Shown here piece after piece: positions 7,183 through 15,125 of a stretch of 23,318 nt of DNA. Position 1 is the stretch's first letter. Each line of letters begins with the position of its first letter. A program made the translations under genes and the position numbers. Origin of the DNA: an uncultured Prevotella sp. (lineage in GTDB: Bacteria > Bacteroidota > Bacteroidia > Bacteroidales > Bacteroidaceae); the NCBI GenBank assembly GCA_905373605.1, contig CAJPTO010000020.1, positions 1-23,318 of the forward strand, written 5' to 3'. The notes under the pieces were generated by a model. That model was not told where the DNA came from. It saw nothing but the letters and a program-made list of their open reading frames with translations, and did not search any database.

Positions 7183-7260
7183 ATCACTTAGCTTTGCTTT
7201 TCCTATCACTTAGCTTTGCTTTTCCTATCACTTAGCTCTGCTTTTCCTATCACTTAGCGT
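7183..7260. repeat. 22-bp tandem repeat (3 full copies and a partial)
   Basis: The unit ATCACTTAGCTTTGCTTTTCCT occurs at 7183-7204 and 7205-7226, again at 7227-7248 with one base change (GCTCTG), and as a partial copy from 7249 (ATCACTTAGCGTTGC). Each unit contains one copy of the dispersed CAYTTAGC word found elsewhere in the spacers. Confidence 0.92.
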
Positions 7261-7969
7261 TGCAAAATGCCGCATATTGCAAGAAAAAACACGAAATAGC
7301 GGCGTTTCTGATGGTAAAAGGGGTGAGATAAGGGATGCAGTTGTTAGGTATAAAGGGGCATGAAAGAAGGCTAAATGCCATAAAATAGACATAAAAAGCA
7401 GGAAATTAAGCCGACAGAAAACACGCAATGGCAACAATCTAGCAAAGCTAAACGATGCAAAATGGGTGGTTTCGTGTGCAGACATTAACCAAAATGCAAC
7501 GGCCGAGAAAGGAAAGTGTGCCATTTTGCGCGCCTAAAGTCCCTAAAAATTTCTAGAATGCCCCGAGAAGAGAAGTTTGTTTTGTAAAAGGATGAGAATA
7601 AGTTTATGAGGAGATGAAAAGTGATTTGGAAAGTGATGGGCACATGCTTAGCAAACACAAAGGCCTGCTTTTCGTCCGCATATGAATTTGCCACCAGCAT
7701 GCCATGCACACATTGAACTTATGACATCAGTTTTACACAACCATTCCTGCACGGCCCTATTATGTGCATTCACTGGTTATTGCTTTATTCTAGTCTAACA
7801 GGACTAGACATGACTGGAAAGAAACCTTTTAGATCTGTTCACGGCTCAAACACAGGTTTCGTCCTCAAACATCGCTACATGCCAAAGGAAGAAATTCAAA
7901 TTTATTCCCATTTGGCAATAAATTATAAATATGGAACACGGCATCTTGAAAAAGAAATGCCGAAATGTT

Positions 7970-8000
7970 TTTGCAAGCTTAAAAAAAAACGCTAACTTTG
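7970..8000 (+). promoter_or_regulatory. Promoter of the GDP-fucose operon
   Basis: TTTG (7970-7973), then 19 bp, then TAACTTTG (7993-8000), is a full match to the Bacteroidota consensus. Transcription would begin near 8006, leaving a leader of about 260 nt before the guanylyltransferase gene at 8270. Confidence 0.75.
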
Positions 8001-8269
8001 CCACCAGTGAAAGCTAGAAAAGCTAAGCACACACCTCAAAACATCAATGATAAAAACGAATTGTTGTTGCACAGACCTCACAGAACAAGAACAATAACCA
8101 CGAAGGCAGAAAGAGTTATGCCTGGTTAAAACAACTAATAATCAGCAACTAGCAAGGTGGTATGCAGGTAAAAAAGAGTTCGTCGACAACTGCTTATGCC
8201 GCAAAACAATGAGAGAACGCCCCATTTACCTGCCGCCCAACCTAACGGATATAAAAATATAACGATTTT

Positions 8270-9334
8270 ATGAGCATGAACAATTTTAACCGCCTCGTCA
8301 TCATGGCAGGTGGTGTTGGCAGTAGGTTCTGGCCAATGAGTACCGAAGAGAAGCCTAAGCAATTTATCGACGTGCTTGGCACGGGTCGTTCGCTGTTGCA
8401 ACTCACGCTCGACAGGTTCGCAACTGTGTGTCCGCCCAGCAACGTTTGGATTGTCACCAACAAGAAATACCAAAGCGTTGTGGCCGAACAACTGCCTGAA
8501 ATCGACCCCAGCCACATCCTCTTAGAGCCTTGCAGGCGCAACACGGCACCCTGCATTGCTTACGTAAGCTGGCGAATAAAGAAAGAATGCCCAGGCGCAA
8601 ACGTCATCGTCACCCCCAGCGACCATGTGGTGAACGACGTGCAAGAGTTTCGACGTGTGGTTACTTCATGCCTCAAATTCACCAGCGAAACCGACGCCAT
8701 TCTCACACTGGGCATGAAACCCACCCGCCCGGAAACGGGATACGGATACATACAAGCCGACCTGAGCGTGAACTCGGCCAGGAACACTGAAGTGTTCAGG
8801 GTGGACTCGTTTCGCGAAAAACCCGACCTCCCCACCGCAACAGAATACATCAGCAAGAACAACTACTTCTGGAATGCGGGAATTTTCATTTGGAGCGTGC
8901 ACACCATCGTAAATGCCTTCAGGGTTTACCAGCCTGCGATGAGCAAGCTTTTCGAAGACTTGATGCCCTACTATGGCACGCCAGAGGAACAAACTAAGAT
9001 TGACGAGGTGTACCCACAATGTGAAAACATCTCTGTAGACTATGCCATCATGGAGAAAGCCGAAGAGATTTTCGTTTGTCCGGCCGAGTTCGGGTGGAGC
9101 GACTTGGGCACATGGGGAAGCCTATGGGAACAATCCAAACACGACCTTTACGGGAATGCCAGCATCGGAAACAACATCAAACTTTATGATTCGCACAACT
9201 GCATCGTACACACCACACAAGAACAGCGCGTGGTGATACAAGGACTTGACGATTGCATCGTGGCAGAACAAGACGGCATCTTGCTCATTTGCAAGAGAAG
9301 CGAAGAACAACGCATCAAACAATTCAGCGAATAA
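8270..9334 (+). CDS. manC: Mannose-1-phosphate guanylyltransferase
   Basis: The enzyme makes GDP-mannose from mannose-1-phosphate and GTP in the cytoplasm, the first step of GDP-L-fucose supply. The N-terminal nucleotide-binding signature is IMAGGVGSRFWPMS (11-24), followed by EKPKQF (27-32), where Lys contacts the sugar phosphate. Further family blocks are ILLEPCRRNTAPCIAY, VTPSDHVV, TGYGYI and FREKP, with WNAGIFIWSV and FGWSDLGTWGSL near the C-terminus. At 354 aa it is the short form, lacking the C-terminal phosphomannose-isomerase cupin of bifunctional ManC/AlgA proteins. It is first in a three-gene operon, 11 bp ahead of gmd. ATG at 8270 fits the family N-terminus. Alternative symbol: rfbM. 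Confidence 0.93.
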   Translation: MSMNNFNRLVIMAGGVGSRFWPMSTEEKPKQFIDVLGTGRSLLQLTLDRFATVCPPSNVWIVTNKKYQSVVAEQLPEIDPSHILLEPCRRNTAPCIAYVSWRIKKECPGANVIVTPSDHVVNDVQEFRRVVTSCLKFTSETDAILTLGMKPTRPETGYGYIQADLSVNSARNTEVFRVDSFREKPDLPTATEYISKNNYFWNAGIFIWSVHTIVNAFRVYQPAMSKLFEDLMPYYGTPEEQTKIDEVYPQCENISVDYAIMEKAEEIFVCPAEFGWSDLGTWGSLWEQSKHDLYGNASIGNNIKLYDSHNCIVHTTQEQRVVIQGLDDCIVAEQDGILLICKRSEEQRIKQFSE

Positions 9335-9345
9335 CATACTCATAT

Positions 9346-10431
9346 ATGGAAAGAAAAGTTGCACTCATCACAGGCATCACTGGCCAAGACGGCAGTTACC
9401 TGGCTGAGTTCTTAACCGAAAAAGGTTACGACGTGCACGGATTGCTAAGACGTTCGTCATCGTTCAACACCGGAAGAATTGAACACCTATACCTTGACGA
9501 ATGGGTGAGGGACATGAAAAAACAACGTCCCATCAACCTGCATTGGGCAGACATGACCGATTCTTCATCGCTCATCCGCATCATCGGCGAAATACGCCCC
9601 ACCGAAATATACAATCTGGCAGCACAAAGCCATGTAAAGGTGTCGTTCGAAGTGCCTGAATACACGGCCGACGTCGATGCTACGGGCGTATTGAGGTTGC
9701 TTGAGGCTGTACGCATCTGCGGTCTGGAAAAACAATGCCGCATATACCAAGCCTCCACTTCCGAACTTTACGGTAAGGTACAAGAGGTTCCGCAAACCGA
9801 GAAAACACCCTTCTATCCACGTTCGCCCTACTCTGTGGCCAAGCTTTACGGCTACTGGATTGTGAGAAATTATCGTGAAAGCTACGACATGTATTGCTGC
9901 AACGGCATTTTGTTCAACCATGAGAGCGAACGAAGAGGCGAAACTTTCGTAACAAGGAAAATAACACTCGCCGCTTGTCGCATCAAACAGGGGTTCCAAG
10001 ACAAACTTTATCTTGGAAACCTCGATGCCAAACGCGACTGGGGATATGCCAAAGACTATGTGGAATGCATGTGGATGATGCTGCAACAAGAGCAGCCCGA
10101 CGACTTTGTTATCGCTACTGGCGAGATGCACACCGTGCGCGAGTTTTGCGAACTTGCCTTCAAAGAGGTGGGAATAGACCTACGTTGGGAAGGGCATGGC
10201 GTTGAAGAGAAAGGTATAGACACCCAAACGGGGCGCGTTCTCATCGAGGTGGACCCCAAATATTTCCGCCCTTGCGAAGTGGAACAGCTCCTCGGCGACC
10301 CCACTAAGGCCAAAACGGTGCTGGGATGGAACCCCACAAAGACTTCTTTCAAGCAGTTGATCAAGAAAATGGTGGAACACGACATGCGTTTCGTTAAGAA
10401 ACTATACATCAAAGCGCAAATGCCTGAATAG
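9346..10431 (+). CDS. gmd: GDP-mannose 4,6-dehydratase
   Basis: The NADP-dependent short-chain dehydratase converts GDP-mannose to GDP-4-keto-6-deoxymannose. The start at 9346 gives MERKVALITGITGQDGSYLA, with the GxxGxxG dinucleotide motif at 10-16. A longer open frame from 9253 would overlap manC and add unrelated residues, so it is rejected. Catalytic residues are visible as STSELYG (Ser/Thr and Glu140) and SPYSVAK (Tyr162, Lys166). FNHESERRGETFVTRKI is a hallmark block of Gmd. The length of 361 aa is usual. Its genes on both sides supply its substrate and use its product. Confidence 0.96.
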   Translation: MERKVALITGITGQDGSYLAEFLTEKGYDVHGLLRRSSSFNTGRIEHLYLDEWVRDMKKQRPINLHWADMTDSSSLIRIIGEIRPTEIYNLAAQSHVKVSFEVPEYTADVDATGVLRLLEAVRICGLEKQCRIYQASTSELYGKVQEVPQTEKTPFYPRSPYSVAKLYGYWIVRNYRESYDMYCCNGILFNHESERRGETFVTRKITLAACRIKQGFQDKLYLGNLDAKRDWGYAKDYVECMWMMLQQEQPDDFVIATGEMHTVREFCELAFKEVGIDLRWEGHGVEEKGIDTQTGRVLIEVDPKYFRPCEVEQLLGDPTKAKTVLGWNPTKTSFKQLIKKMVEHDMRFVKKLYIKAQMPE

Positions 10432-10452
10432 CCCACCACATTATATAATAGG

Positions 10453-11628
10453 ATGCTAAACAAGGATACAAAGATATATGTGGCCGGGCACCGAGGACTT
10501 GTTGGGTCGGCCATTTGGAATAACCTCAAGTCAAGGGGATATAACAACCTCGTTGGACGTACCCACAGCGAGATGGACCTTACCAACCAAGCGCAAGTGC
10601 GCGAATTTTTCGACGAAGAACAACCCGAAGCCGTGGTGTTGGCTGCCGCTCATGTGGGCGGCATCATGGCCAATTCTCTTTATCGGGCCGACTTCATCAT
10701 GCTGAACATGCAGATGCAATGCAACGTCATCAGCGAAGCTTTCAGTCACGGCGTTAAGAAACTGTTGTTCTTGGGGTCTACTTGCATCTATCCCAAGAAC
10801 GCCACGCAGCCAATAAAAGAAGACGAGCTGCTTACTTCGCCCTTGGAATATACCAACGAGGAGTATGCGCTGGCCAAAATATCAGGCTTGAAAATGTGCG
10901 AAAGCTACAATTTGCAATATGGCACCAACTATATTGCCGTGATGCCCACCAATCTTTACGGGCCAAACGACAACTTTCACTTGGAAAACAGCCACGTGAT
11001 GCCTGCCATGATGCGGAAAATCTACCTTGCCAAACTTATCAACGAGGGCAATTGGAAGGCCATCCGCACCGACTTAGACAAGCGACCGGTGGAAGGCGTT
11101 GACGGCTCGGCCAAGCAAGAGCGCATCTTAGAGGTGCTTTCCAAGTATGGCATTGCCGACAATAGCGTTCAGCTATGGGGAACGGGCAAGCCGCTTCGTG
11201 AGTTCTTGTGGAGCGAAGACATGGCCGATGCCAGTGTGCACGTGCTTCTTAATGTTGATTTCAGCGACATCATCGGCATCGAGAAATATTCTTCGGTGTT
11301 CTACGGAGCGGAAGCCGACGGTCAAAAAGACCGCAATTCTAACGTCGGACGCGGCGGTGCCATTCCTTCGTTGGGAGAGATAAGAAACTGCCACATCAAT
11401 GTGGGCACAGGAAAAGAGATTACCATCAAGGCTTTGGCGCAACTCATTGCACAAACGGTTGGTTTTAAGGGTGACATCATGTTTGATGCAAGTAAGCCAG
11501 ACGGAACGCCACGTAAGCTTACAGACGTGACAAAGTTGAACAATCTTGGGTGGAAACACAGCATTGAGATAGAAGAAGGTGTTGCCAAACTCTTTGCTTG
11601 GTATCAGGATGACCTCAACTCCTTATAG
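10453..11628 (+). CDS. fcl: GDP-L-fucose synthase
   Basis: This bifunctional 3,5-epimerase/4-reductase turns GDP-4-keto-6-deoxymannose into GDP-L-fucose using NADPH. The Rossmann motif is YVAGHRGLVGSA (9-20). The active site shows GSTCIYP (Ser109, Cys111) and YALAK (Tyr138, Lys142), and the ENSHVMPAMMRK block carries the conserved His. At 391 aa it is about 70 residues longer than the E. coli enzyme. The extra length lies in insertions after LINEGNWKAIRTDL and around VFYGAEADGQKDRNSNVG, between conserved blocks, as in other Bacteroidota Fcl proteins. It is last in the operon, 21 bp after gmd. The product would feed fucosylation of capsule, LPS or surface glycoproteins; no glycosyltransferase is in the window. 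Also named wcaG. Confidence 0.95.
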   Translation: MLNKDTKIYVAGHRGLVGSAIWNNLKSRGYNNLVGRTHSEMDLTNQAQVREFFDEEQPEAVVLAAAHVGGIMANSLYRADFIMLNMQMQCNVISEAFSHGVKKLLFLGSTCIYPKNATQPIKEDELLTSPLEYTNEEYALAKISGLKMCESYNLQYGTNYIAVMPTNLYGPNDNFHLENSHVMPAMMRKIYLAKLINEGNWKAIRTDLDKRPVEGVDGSAKQERILEVLSKYGIADNSVQLWGTGKPLREFLWSEDMADASVHVLLNVDFSDIIGIEKYSSVFYGAEADGQKDRNSNVGRGGAIPSLGEIRNCHINVGTGKEITIKALAQLIAQTVGFKGDIMFDASKPDGTPRKLTDVTKLNNLGWKHSIEIEEGVAKLFAWYQDDLNSL

Positions 11629-12022
11629 CATTACAGCCTTTACTAGCCATTACGCAAGGGCCTAGCTCTAGGCAGAGTATAAGTTTCTGCACAAAGGTCC
11701 ATTCCTTTGTTTGTCATTTTGCTCTTCGCGGTCTTAATGCCTTTATCTCACAGCTTTCGGTTATGCCTTCAGTGGCATAAACATGCGCATTCAATAGTAG
11801 ACGAAAGCCACTCGGATAAAAAACAAACTCGGCGGAGGCCATATTTAAACTCTGCCTATAAAGAGCAACCAATACAAATTATAATTTCCCAAATTACAAA
11901 AAAGGCTTGCGAATAAATCGCAAGCCTTTTTCGATTACAAAACATGCCTTGCATCCACACACATCTTTGAAAGTGTGCCCAACAAGCATGGATGTCGTTT
12001 GGTTAAACCGTATTACAAGCTG
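11629..12022. other. Convergent spacer between fcl and the zinc-ribbon gene
   Basis: No gene is seen. It contains a weak hairpin ACAAAGG/CCTTTGT (11691-11710) followed by TTGTCATTTT, possibly an fcl terminator, a near-palindrome GCCTAG-CT-CTAGGC (11660-11673), and a strong terminator hairpin at 11899-11931. Confidence 0.6.
11899..11931. terminator. Bidirectional rho-independent terminator
   Basis: AAAAAGGCTTGCGA (11899-11912) and TCGCAAGCCTTTTT (11918-11931) form a perfect 14-bp stem with a 5-nt loop. T-runs end the stem in either direction. It lies between the convergent fcl and zinc-ribbon genes and can serve both. Confidence 0.88.
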
Positions 12023-13510
12023 TTACTTCAGCACCTTAACCATGTTCAGCTCGGTAATCTTACCATCCGGGTTTACTTTAGCCTTGATGCGATAGTTAGC
12101 TTCGGTTTCTTTATCTTCGTCTTCGCGTTCTATTTTCTGCTTAGCCGAGAAGTCAACGCTATATTCATATTCGTCTACACCAATTTCGCGTTTGGTTATT
12201 TTCATGTCATTATTGGCTCGCCATTCCATAGATATGATGTCGTCTTTGTATATCTTGTTGAGGAAAGCGATGACATCACTCTTCGAAGCATTGCTTTTGC
12301 CAAGGAACGAACTGAGAAAATCGCTGAAATTAGAGGTAAGAGCCTCGTCGTCGCGATCGTTAATGCTGCGGAACATGCTGCGGAAAACCAATGCAAGCAT
12401 TTCCTTTTCCTTCGGTTCAATGTTCTTAGTTTTGGCCACATTCAGGTTGTTATTGGCCTCATCGATGTACACTCCGTTAGGATGTTCGGTAACATAGAGG
12501 TTATAAGCCTCGGCGGTGTTGGCCTTTTTAGCCACCAACCAGTCTAGCGAGTCAATCTTTCTTTCAGCTTCTGCCTTATGAATGCCATTCGGGTATTTGG
12601 CCAAATATTCAGCCAATGCCGTTTTAGAGCCGCTCACCATAGTGTTCGTCCAGTCCAGCTCACCTTGTTTCAGCTGCTCCAATTGTTGGCTAATCTTATC
12701 TCGATGCGTAGGGTCGGCATCGCGATAATTGTCAAGATACGACTCCAGCACAGCCGGGTCGTTGCTGTTAAGGGCATACTCGTAGGCTTGTTGTTCTTTT
12801 CCGCCCGAATTATGCGTAACAAAGTAGACACCAAAGCCAAGCACTAAAACGCCTATCACCGCTATGAGCACAATCAATGTGGTATTGATTTTGCGTGGCG
12901 GTGCTGCAGGTGTGCTAGGCTGTTGGGGTGTTTGGGGTGGAACTTGCCCGTAAGGAGGCTGTTGTCCGTTGCCCATTTGCGATTGTGTGCCGCCTGCTTG
13001 TTGCTGTGTCGACTGCGATTGGTAAGCATTAGGCTGCTGCGAGGATTGCCCCTGATAGCCACCACTGGATGTTGTTGGTTGCGAAGTTTGTCCTTGATAA
13101 GCGTTCGGTTGCTGATTTGAAGGCAGAGCTTGTGCATCATTACCAGGTGCCGAGTAGCCTTGTTGTTGCACGTTCTGAACGTTTGCGCCACCAAATTGCT
13201 GCGAAGTGCCAGCATTGGCGCCACCATTGCTTTGAGGGGGTGGCGGTGGAACATTGTCTTGAACGGCGTTTCCACCCACTTGCTGTGCAGGAGGCACAGG
13301 TGGAACAGCAACATTGGGATGTTGTTCCACGTTCGGGTTATTGGCTTGGCGGTGGTGACAATGGGGACACTCGGGCTGTTCCTTGAAATACACATCGCCA
13401 CACACGGGACATCTGACAATTTCGTTTTCAATTTTTGCACCACAAGAGGGGCAAGAGGGAGCTCTGTCACTGATTTCGTGACCGCACTCAGGACATTTAA
13501 TCATTGCCAT
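12023..13510 (-). CDS. Zinc-ribbon, single-pass membrane protein with extracytoplasmic repeats
   Basis: The 495-aa protein has three parts. Residues 1-57 hold two zinc ribbons (Cys6/9/20/23 and Cys34/37/48/51). Residues 58-208 are a low-complexity linker rich in Q, N, P and G with repeats such as PNAYQGQ and PNAYQSQ. Residues 209-232 (TLIVLIAVIGVLVLGFGVY) are a transmembrane helix. The C-terminal 260 residues contain three helical repeats of about 45 residues with the pattern YL..YP.G....A (for example AEYLAKYPNGIHKAEAERK), then a mixed domain starting around MLALVFRSMFRSI that resembles small NTF2-like folds. That last point is a guess. The topology is probably ribbons in the cytoplasm and repeats in the periplasm. 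It lies 40 bp after the GH25 gene with no promoter of its own visible. Its function is unknown; the ribbons could bind protein or nucleic acid. Confidence 0.8.
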   Translation of the reverse strand: MAMIKCPECGHEISDRAPSCPSCGAKIENEIVRCPVCGDVYFKEQPECPHCHHRQANNPNVEQHPNVAVPPVPPAQQVGGNAVQDNVPPPPPQSNGGANAGTSQQFGGANVQNVQQQGYSAPGNDAQALPSNQQPNAYQGQTSQPTTSSGGYQGQSSQQPNAYQSQSTQQQAGGTQSQMGNGQQPPYGQVPPQTPQQPSTPAAPPRKINTTLIVLIAVIGVLVLGFGVYFVTHNSGGKEQQAYEYALNSNDPAVLESYLDNYRDADPTHRDKISQQLEQLKQGELDWTNTMVSGSKTALAEYLAKYPNGIHKAEAERKIDSLDWLVAKKANTAEAYNLYVTEHPNGVYIDEANNNLNVAKTKNIEPKEKEMLALVFRSMFRSINDRDDEALTSNFSDFLSSFLGKSNASKSDVIAFLNKIYKDDIISMEWRANNDMKITKREIGVDEYEYSVDFSAKQKIEREDEDKETEANYRIKAKVNPDGKITELNMVKVLK

Positions 13511-13550
13511 ATTGTTTTCTGTTTATTGTTTTGTTTGAAGATAATTTGGT

Positions 13551-14246
13551 TTAGTGGTGAAATCTTATCTCTCGCAGGCTGTGATTGTTGAGGAACCTGC
13601 TTTTGTCTACAAACCCGTTGATGCCATTTATCCGCCCTTTACCAGTGTACTGCCACATTGCTATGTCGCGACCGTCTTTCAGTTCTGGCTCTATGGCATT
13701 GTATTGTGCAATCATCAGCGGGTATCCGTCAATAACACCCTGTAAATTGGCATTGTAAAAGTTGGTAAACGTATAGATGAGTGGCTTTTGTTTATAGGCC
13801 TCTTCCACCAAAGCGATGAACTTGGTTAGCGAATCGCAAAACTCTGCCGTGGGAAGCCCGCTCTTTGTTTCCACATCAATCATGGGAACGAGGTCCTGGT
13901 CGCCAGGCCTGCATTGCGTTTTAAAGTTCTCCAGCTGTTTTGTCAGGTTTGTTTTAGGCCTGAAGAAGTGGTACGAACCCACTTTCAGCCCATACTGGTG
14001 CGCCAATTCAATGTTACGTTCATACTTAGGGTCGATGCGGTCGCCGCCTTCAGTGGCCTTAATGTACACATAAGCCATCTTAGAGTTTTCTCCAAGAACT
14101 TCCCAGAACACTTGCCCTTGGTAATGACTGATGTCGATGCCGTGAATGTGGTTGCAAGTGTCTTCGCATTGTATGTAGTATCCTTCTTGAGCGTTCGCCC
14201 AAAGCGTGCATAAGGCGCATGCCAAAACGATAAGTAATTTCTTCAT
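13551..14246 (-). CDS. Secreted GH25 family lysozyme (muramidase)
   Basis: The 231-aa product has an N-terminal signal peptide (MKKLLIVLACALCTLWANAQ, cleavage after about residue 20) and a GH25 catalytic domain, which cuts the N-acetylmuramic acid-N-acetylglucosamine bond of peptidoglycan. Signatures are HGIDISHYQG with Asp38, VYIKATEGG (60-68), GSYHFFRP (90-97), the catalytic pair in PMIDVE (Asp124, Glu126), PLIYTFTNFY, and the terminal WQYTGKG..NGINGFVDKSRF. No wall-binding domain is present. It could serve self wall remodelling or attack neighbours; no immunity gene is identifiable. It precedes the zinc-ribbon gene by 40 bp. A promoter box lies directly in front of its ATG. Confidence 0.93.
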   Translation of the reverse strand: MKKLLIVLACALCTLWANAQEGYYIQCEDTCNHIHGIDISHYQGQVFWEVLGENSKMAYVYIKATEGGDRIDPKYERNIELAHQYGLKVGSYHFFRPKTNLTKQLENFKTQCRPGDQDLVPMIDVETKSGLPTAEFCDSLTKFIALVEEAYKQKPLIYTFTNFYNANLQGVIDGYPLMIAQYNAIEPELKDGRDIAMWQYTGKGRINGINGFVDKSRFLNNHSLREIRFHH

Positions 14247-14251
14247 GGTTG

Positions 14252-14259
14252 CAAAGATA
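14252..14259 (-). promoter_or_regulatory. -7 promoter box immediately upstream of the GH25 gene
   Basis: On the minus strand TATCTTTG (14252-14259) matches TAnnTTTG exactly. Only 5 nt separate it from the ATG at 14246, so transcription should begin at or very near the start codon. No clear TTTG is seen 19-21 bp further upstream. Confidence 0.5.
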
Positions 14260-14294
14260 CAAAAAGTAGTTAGAGTCGCGTAATTATATGTGCA

Positions 14295-15119
14295 TTATTC
14301 TTCCAATTCTGATAGATTTTTAGCAAATTTATAGGTCAAATTGCTCATTGTCTCTATCGGTGCATACAAAACATAGTGCAGACTTCTCCGCATGCTCTGC
14401 CTGATGGCTTTCGAGTTGACACTTATCCACAGGGTTTTACCTTGCTTAAAGTCCCAATTTTCGCTTGTGTCTTTTACTGTTTGCTCCACAGCGCGTAGCG
14501 TAACCTTCTTTGCGTCGGCCATTACTCGCTTGGCAAACGGCACTTCAGGCTGTTCGAAGCCCAACAACTGCACAAGTATGCTGCCTTGAAACTGTGCCAG
14601 CGTTTCAATGTGCAGCTTGGAGAGCCAGTTTTCCAGTTTAACGAAATCTATTCTGTGTCCCTTGGTGCGAAGGTAAACGCCCAAATCCACCACGCCTCGC
14701 AGCATAACGCCCTTGTTAAGCAAGGTTTCTACGTTGTACACGATGATGTTCAGTGCATGCAACGTTTCAGGCGAGGTGTCCATAGCATGCGGTTCGTTTT
14801 CACGAATGCCGTTGAGGCGATTGCTCAGTAGCTTATTTGAGAGTTCGGATTGAGCATAATGGTTGGCAGAAAAGGTAGTTGCATTGTCCGCTTTCTCTTC
14901 CAGAAGCCTCAGTTCGTGCAATATGGGCTGAGGAATATGCCGCACGTTGGGATATTGCTGTTTGGTATATCCTTGGTATGCAAACCGCAACACATCATGA
15001 ACGCCGAGAACGGCGAAGAGTTTCCGCCATTTGTAGGCCGACATTGGCTCCACATTGTGCAGATCGCCGAAAGCCCCAGTTCGCAACAATGCGAAAATAT
15101 TCCTCTTGATAACGTCCAT
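14295..15119 (-). CDS. Uncharacterised protein, resembles the C-terminal part of nucleotidyltransferase-family (PF14907-type) proteins
   Basis: This soluble, largely helical 274-aa protein has no signal peptide or membrane segment. The stretch GVMLRGVVDLGVYLRTKGHR followed by IDFVKLENWLSKLHIETLA recalls the region after the catalytic core in the uncharacterised nucleotidyltransferase family (H..GI.LRQ..D...L....  ID...L..WL..L.L). The N-terminal segment WRKLFAVLGVHDVLRFAY resembles that family's helical start. The KG....R..DIDL catalytic block of active members is not visible between them, so enzymatic activity is doubtful. The gene starts 6 nt after the antiporter stop, which indicates co-translation with it. 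The family assignment is tentative. Confidence 0.6.
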   Translation of the reverse strand: MDVIKRNIFALLRTGAFGDLHNVEPMSAYKWRKLFAVLGVHDVLRFAYQGYTKQQYPNVRHIPQPILHELRLLEEKADNATTFSANHYAQSELSNKLLSNRLNGIRENEPHAMDTSPETLHALNIIVYNVETLLNKGVMLRGVVDLGVYLRTKGHRIDFVKLENWLSKLHIETLAQFQGSILVQLLGFEQPEVPFAKRVMADAKKVTLRAVEQTVKDTSENWDFKQGKTLWISVNSKAIRQSMRRSLHYVLYAPIETMSNLTYKFAKNLSELEE

Positions 15120-15125
15120 TTTTTT

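Larger units (their letters stand above)
6460..8269. other. 1.8-kb spacer without a convincing gene
   Basis: The spacer contains, in order, the rpoD promoter, an octamer array (6808-6927), an inverted repeat CAATTTAG-CT-CTAAATTG (7112-7129), a 22-bp tandem repeat (7183-7248 plus a partial unit), further copies of a CATTTAGC-type word, the promoter of the GDP-fucose operon (7970-8000) and its long leader. The open frames present (for example 7228-7524 minus, 7485-7709 minus, 7762-7995 plus) have low-complexity or unstructured translations and no start signals, so I do not call them genes. Confidence 0.6.

Noticed and set aside
7228..7524. 98-aa minus-strand frame in the large spacer
   Set aside because: Its translation is Phe/Leu/Ser-rich, built largely from the 22-bp repeat and dispersed word, with no start signal or recognisable motif.
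7762..7995. 77-aa plus-strand frame before the GDP-fucose operon
   Set aside because: No family motif or start signal; its end overlaps the promoter and an A9 run.
9253..9345. Upstream extension of gmd
   Set aside because: The extra frame overlaps the manC 3' end and reads as unrelated residues; MERKVALITG at 9346 is the family N-terminus.
11660..11673. GCCTAG-CT-CTAGGC as a terminator
   Set aside because: A 2-nt loop cannot form a stable hairpin and no T-run follows; noted only as a near-palindrome.
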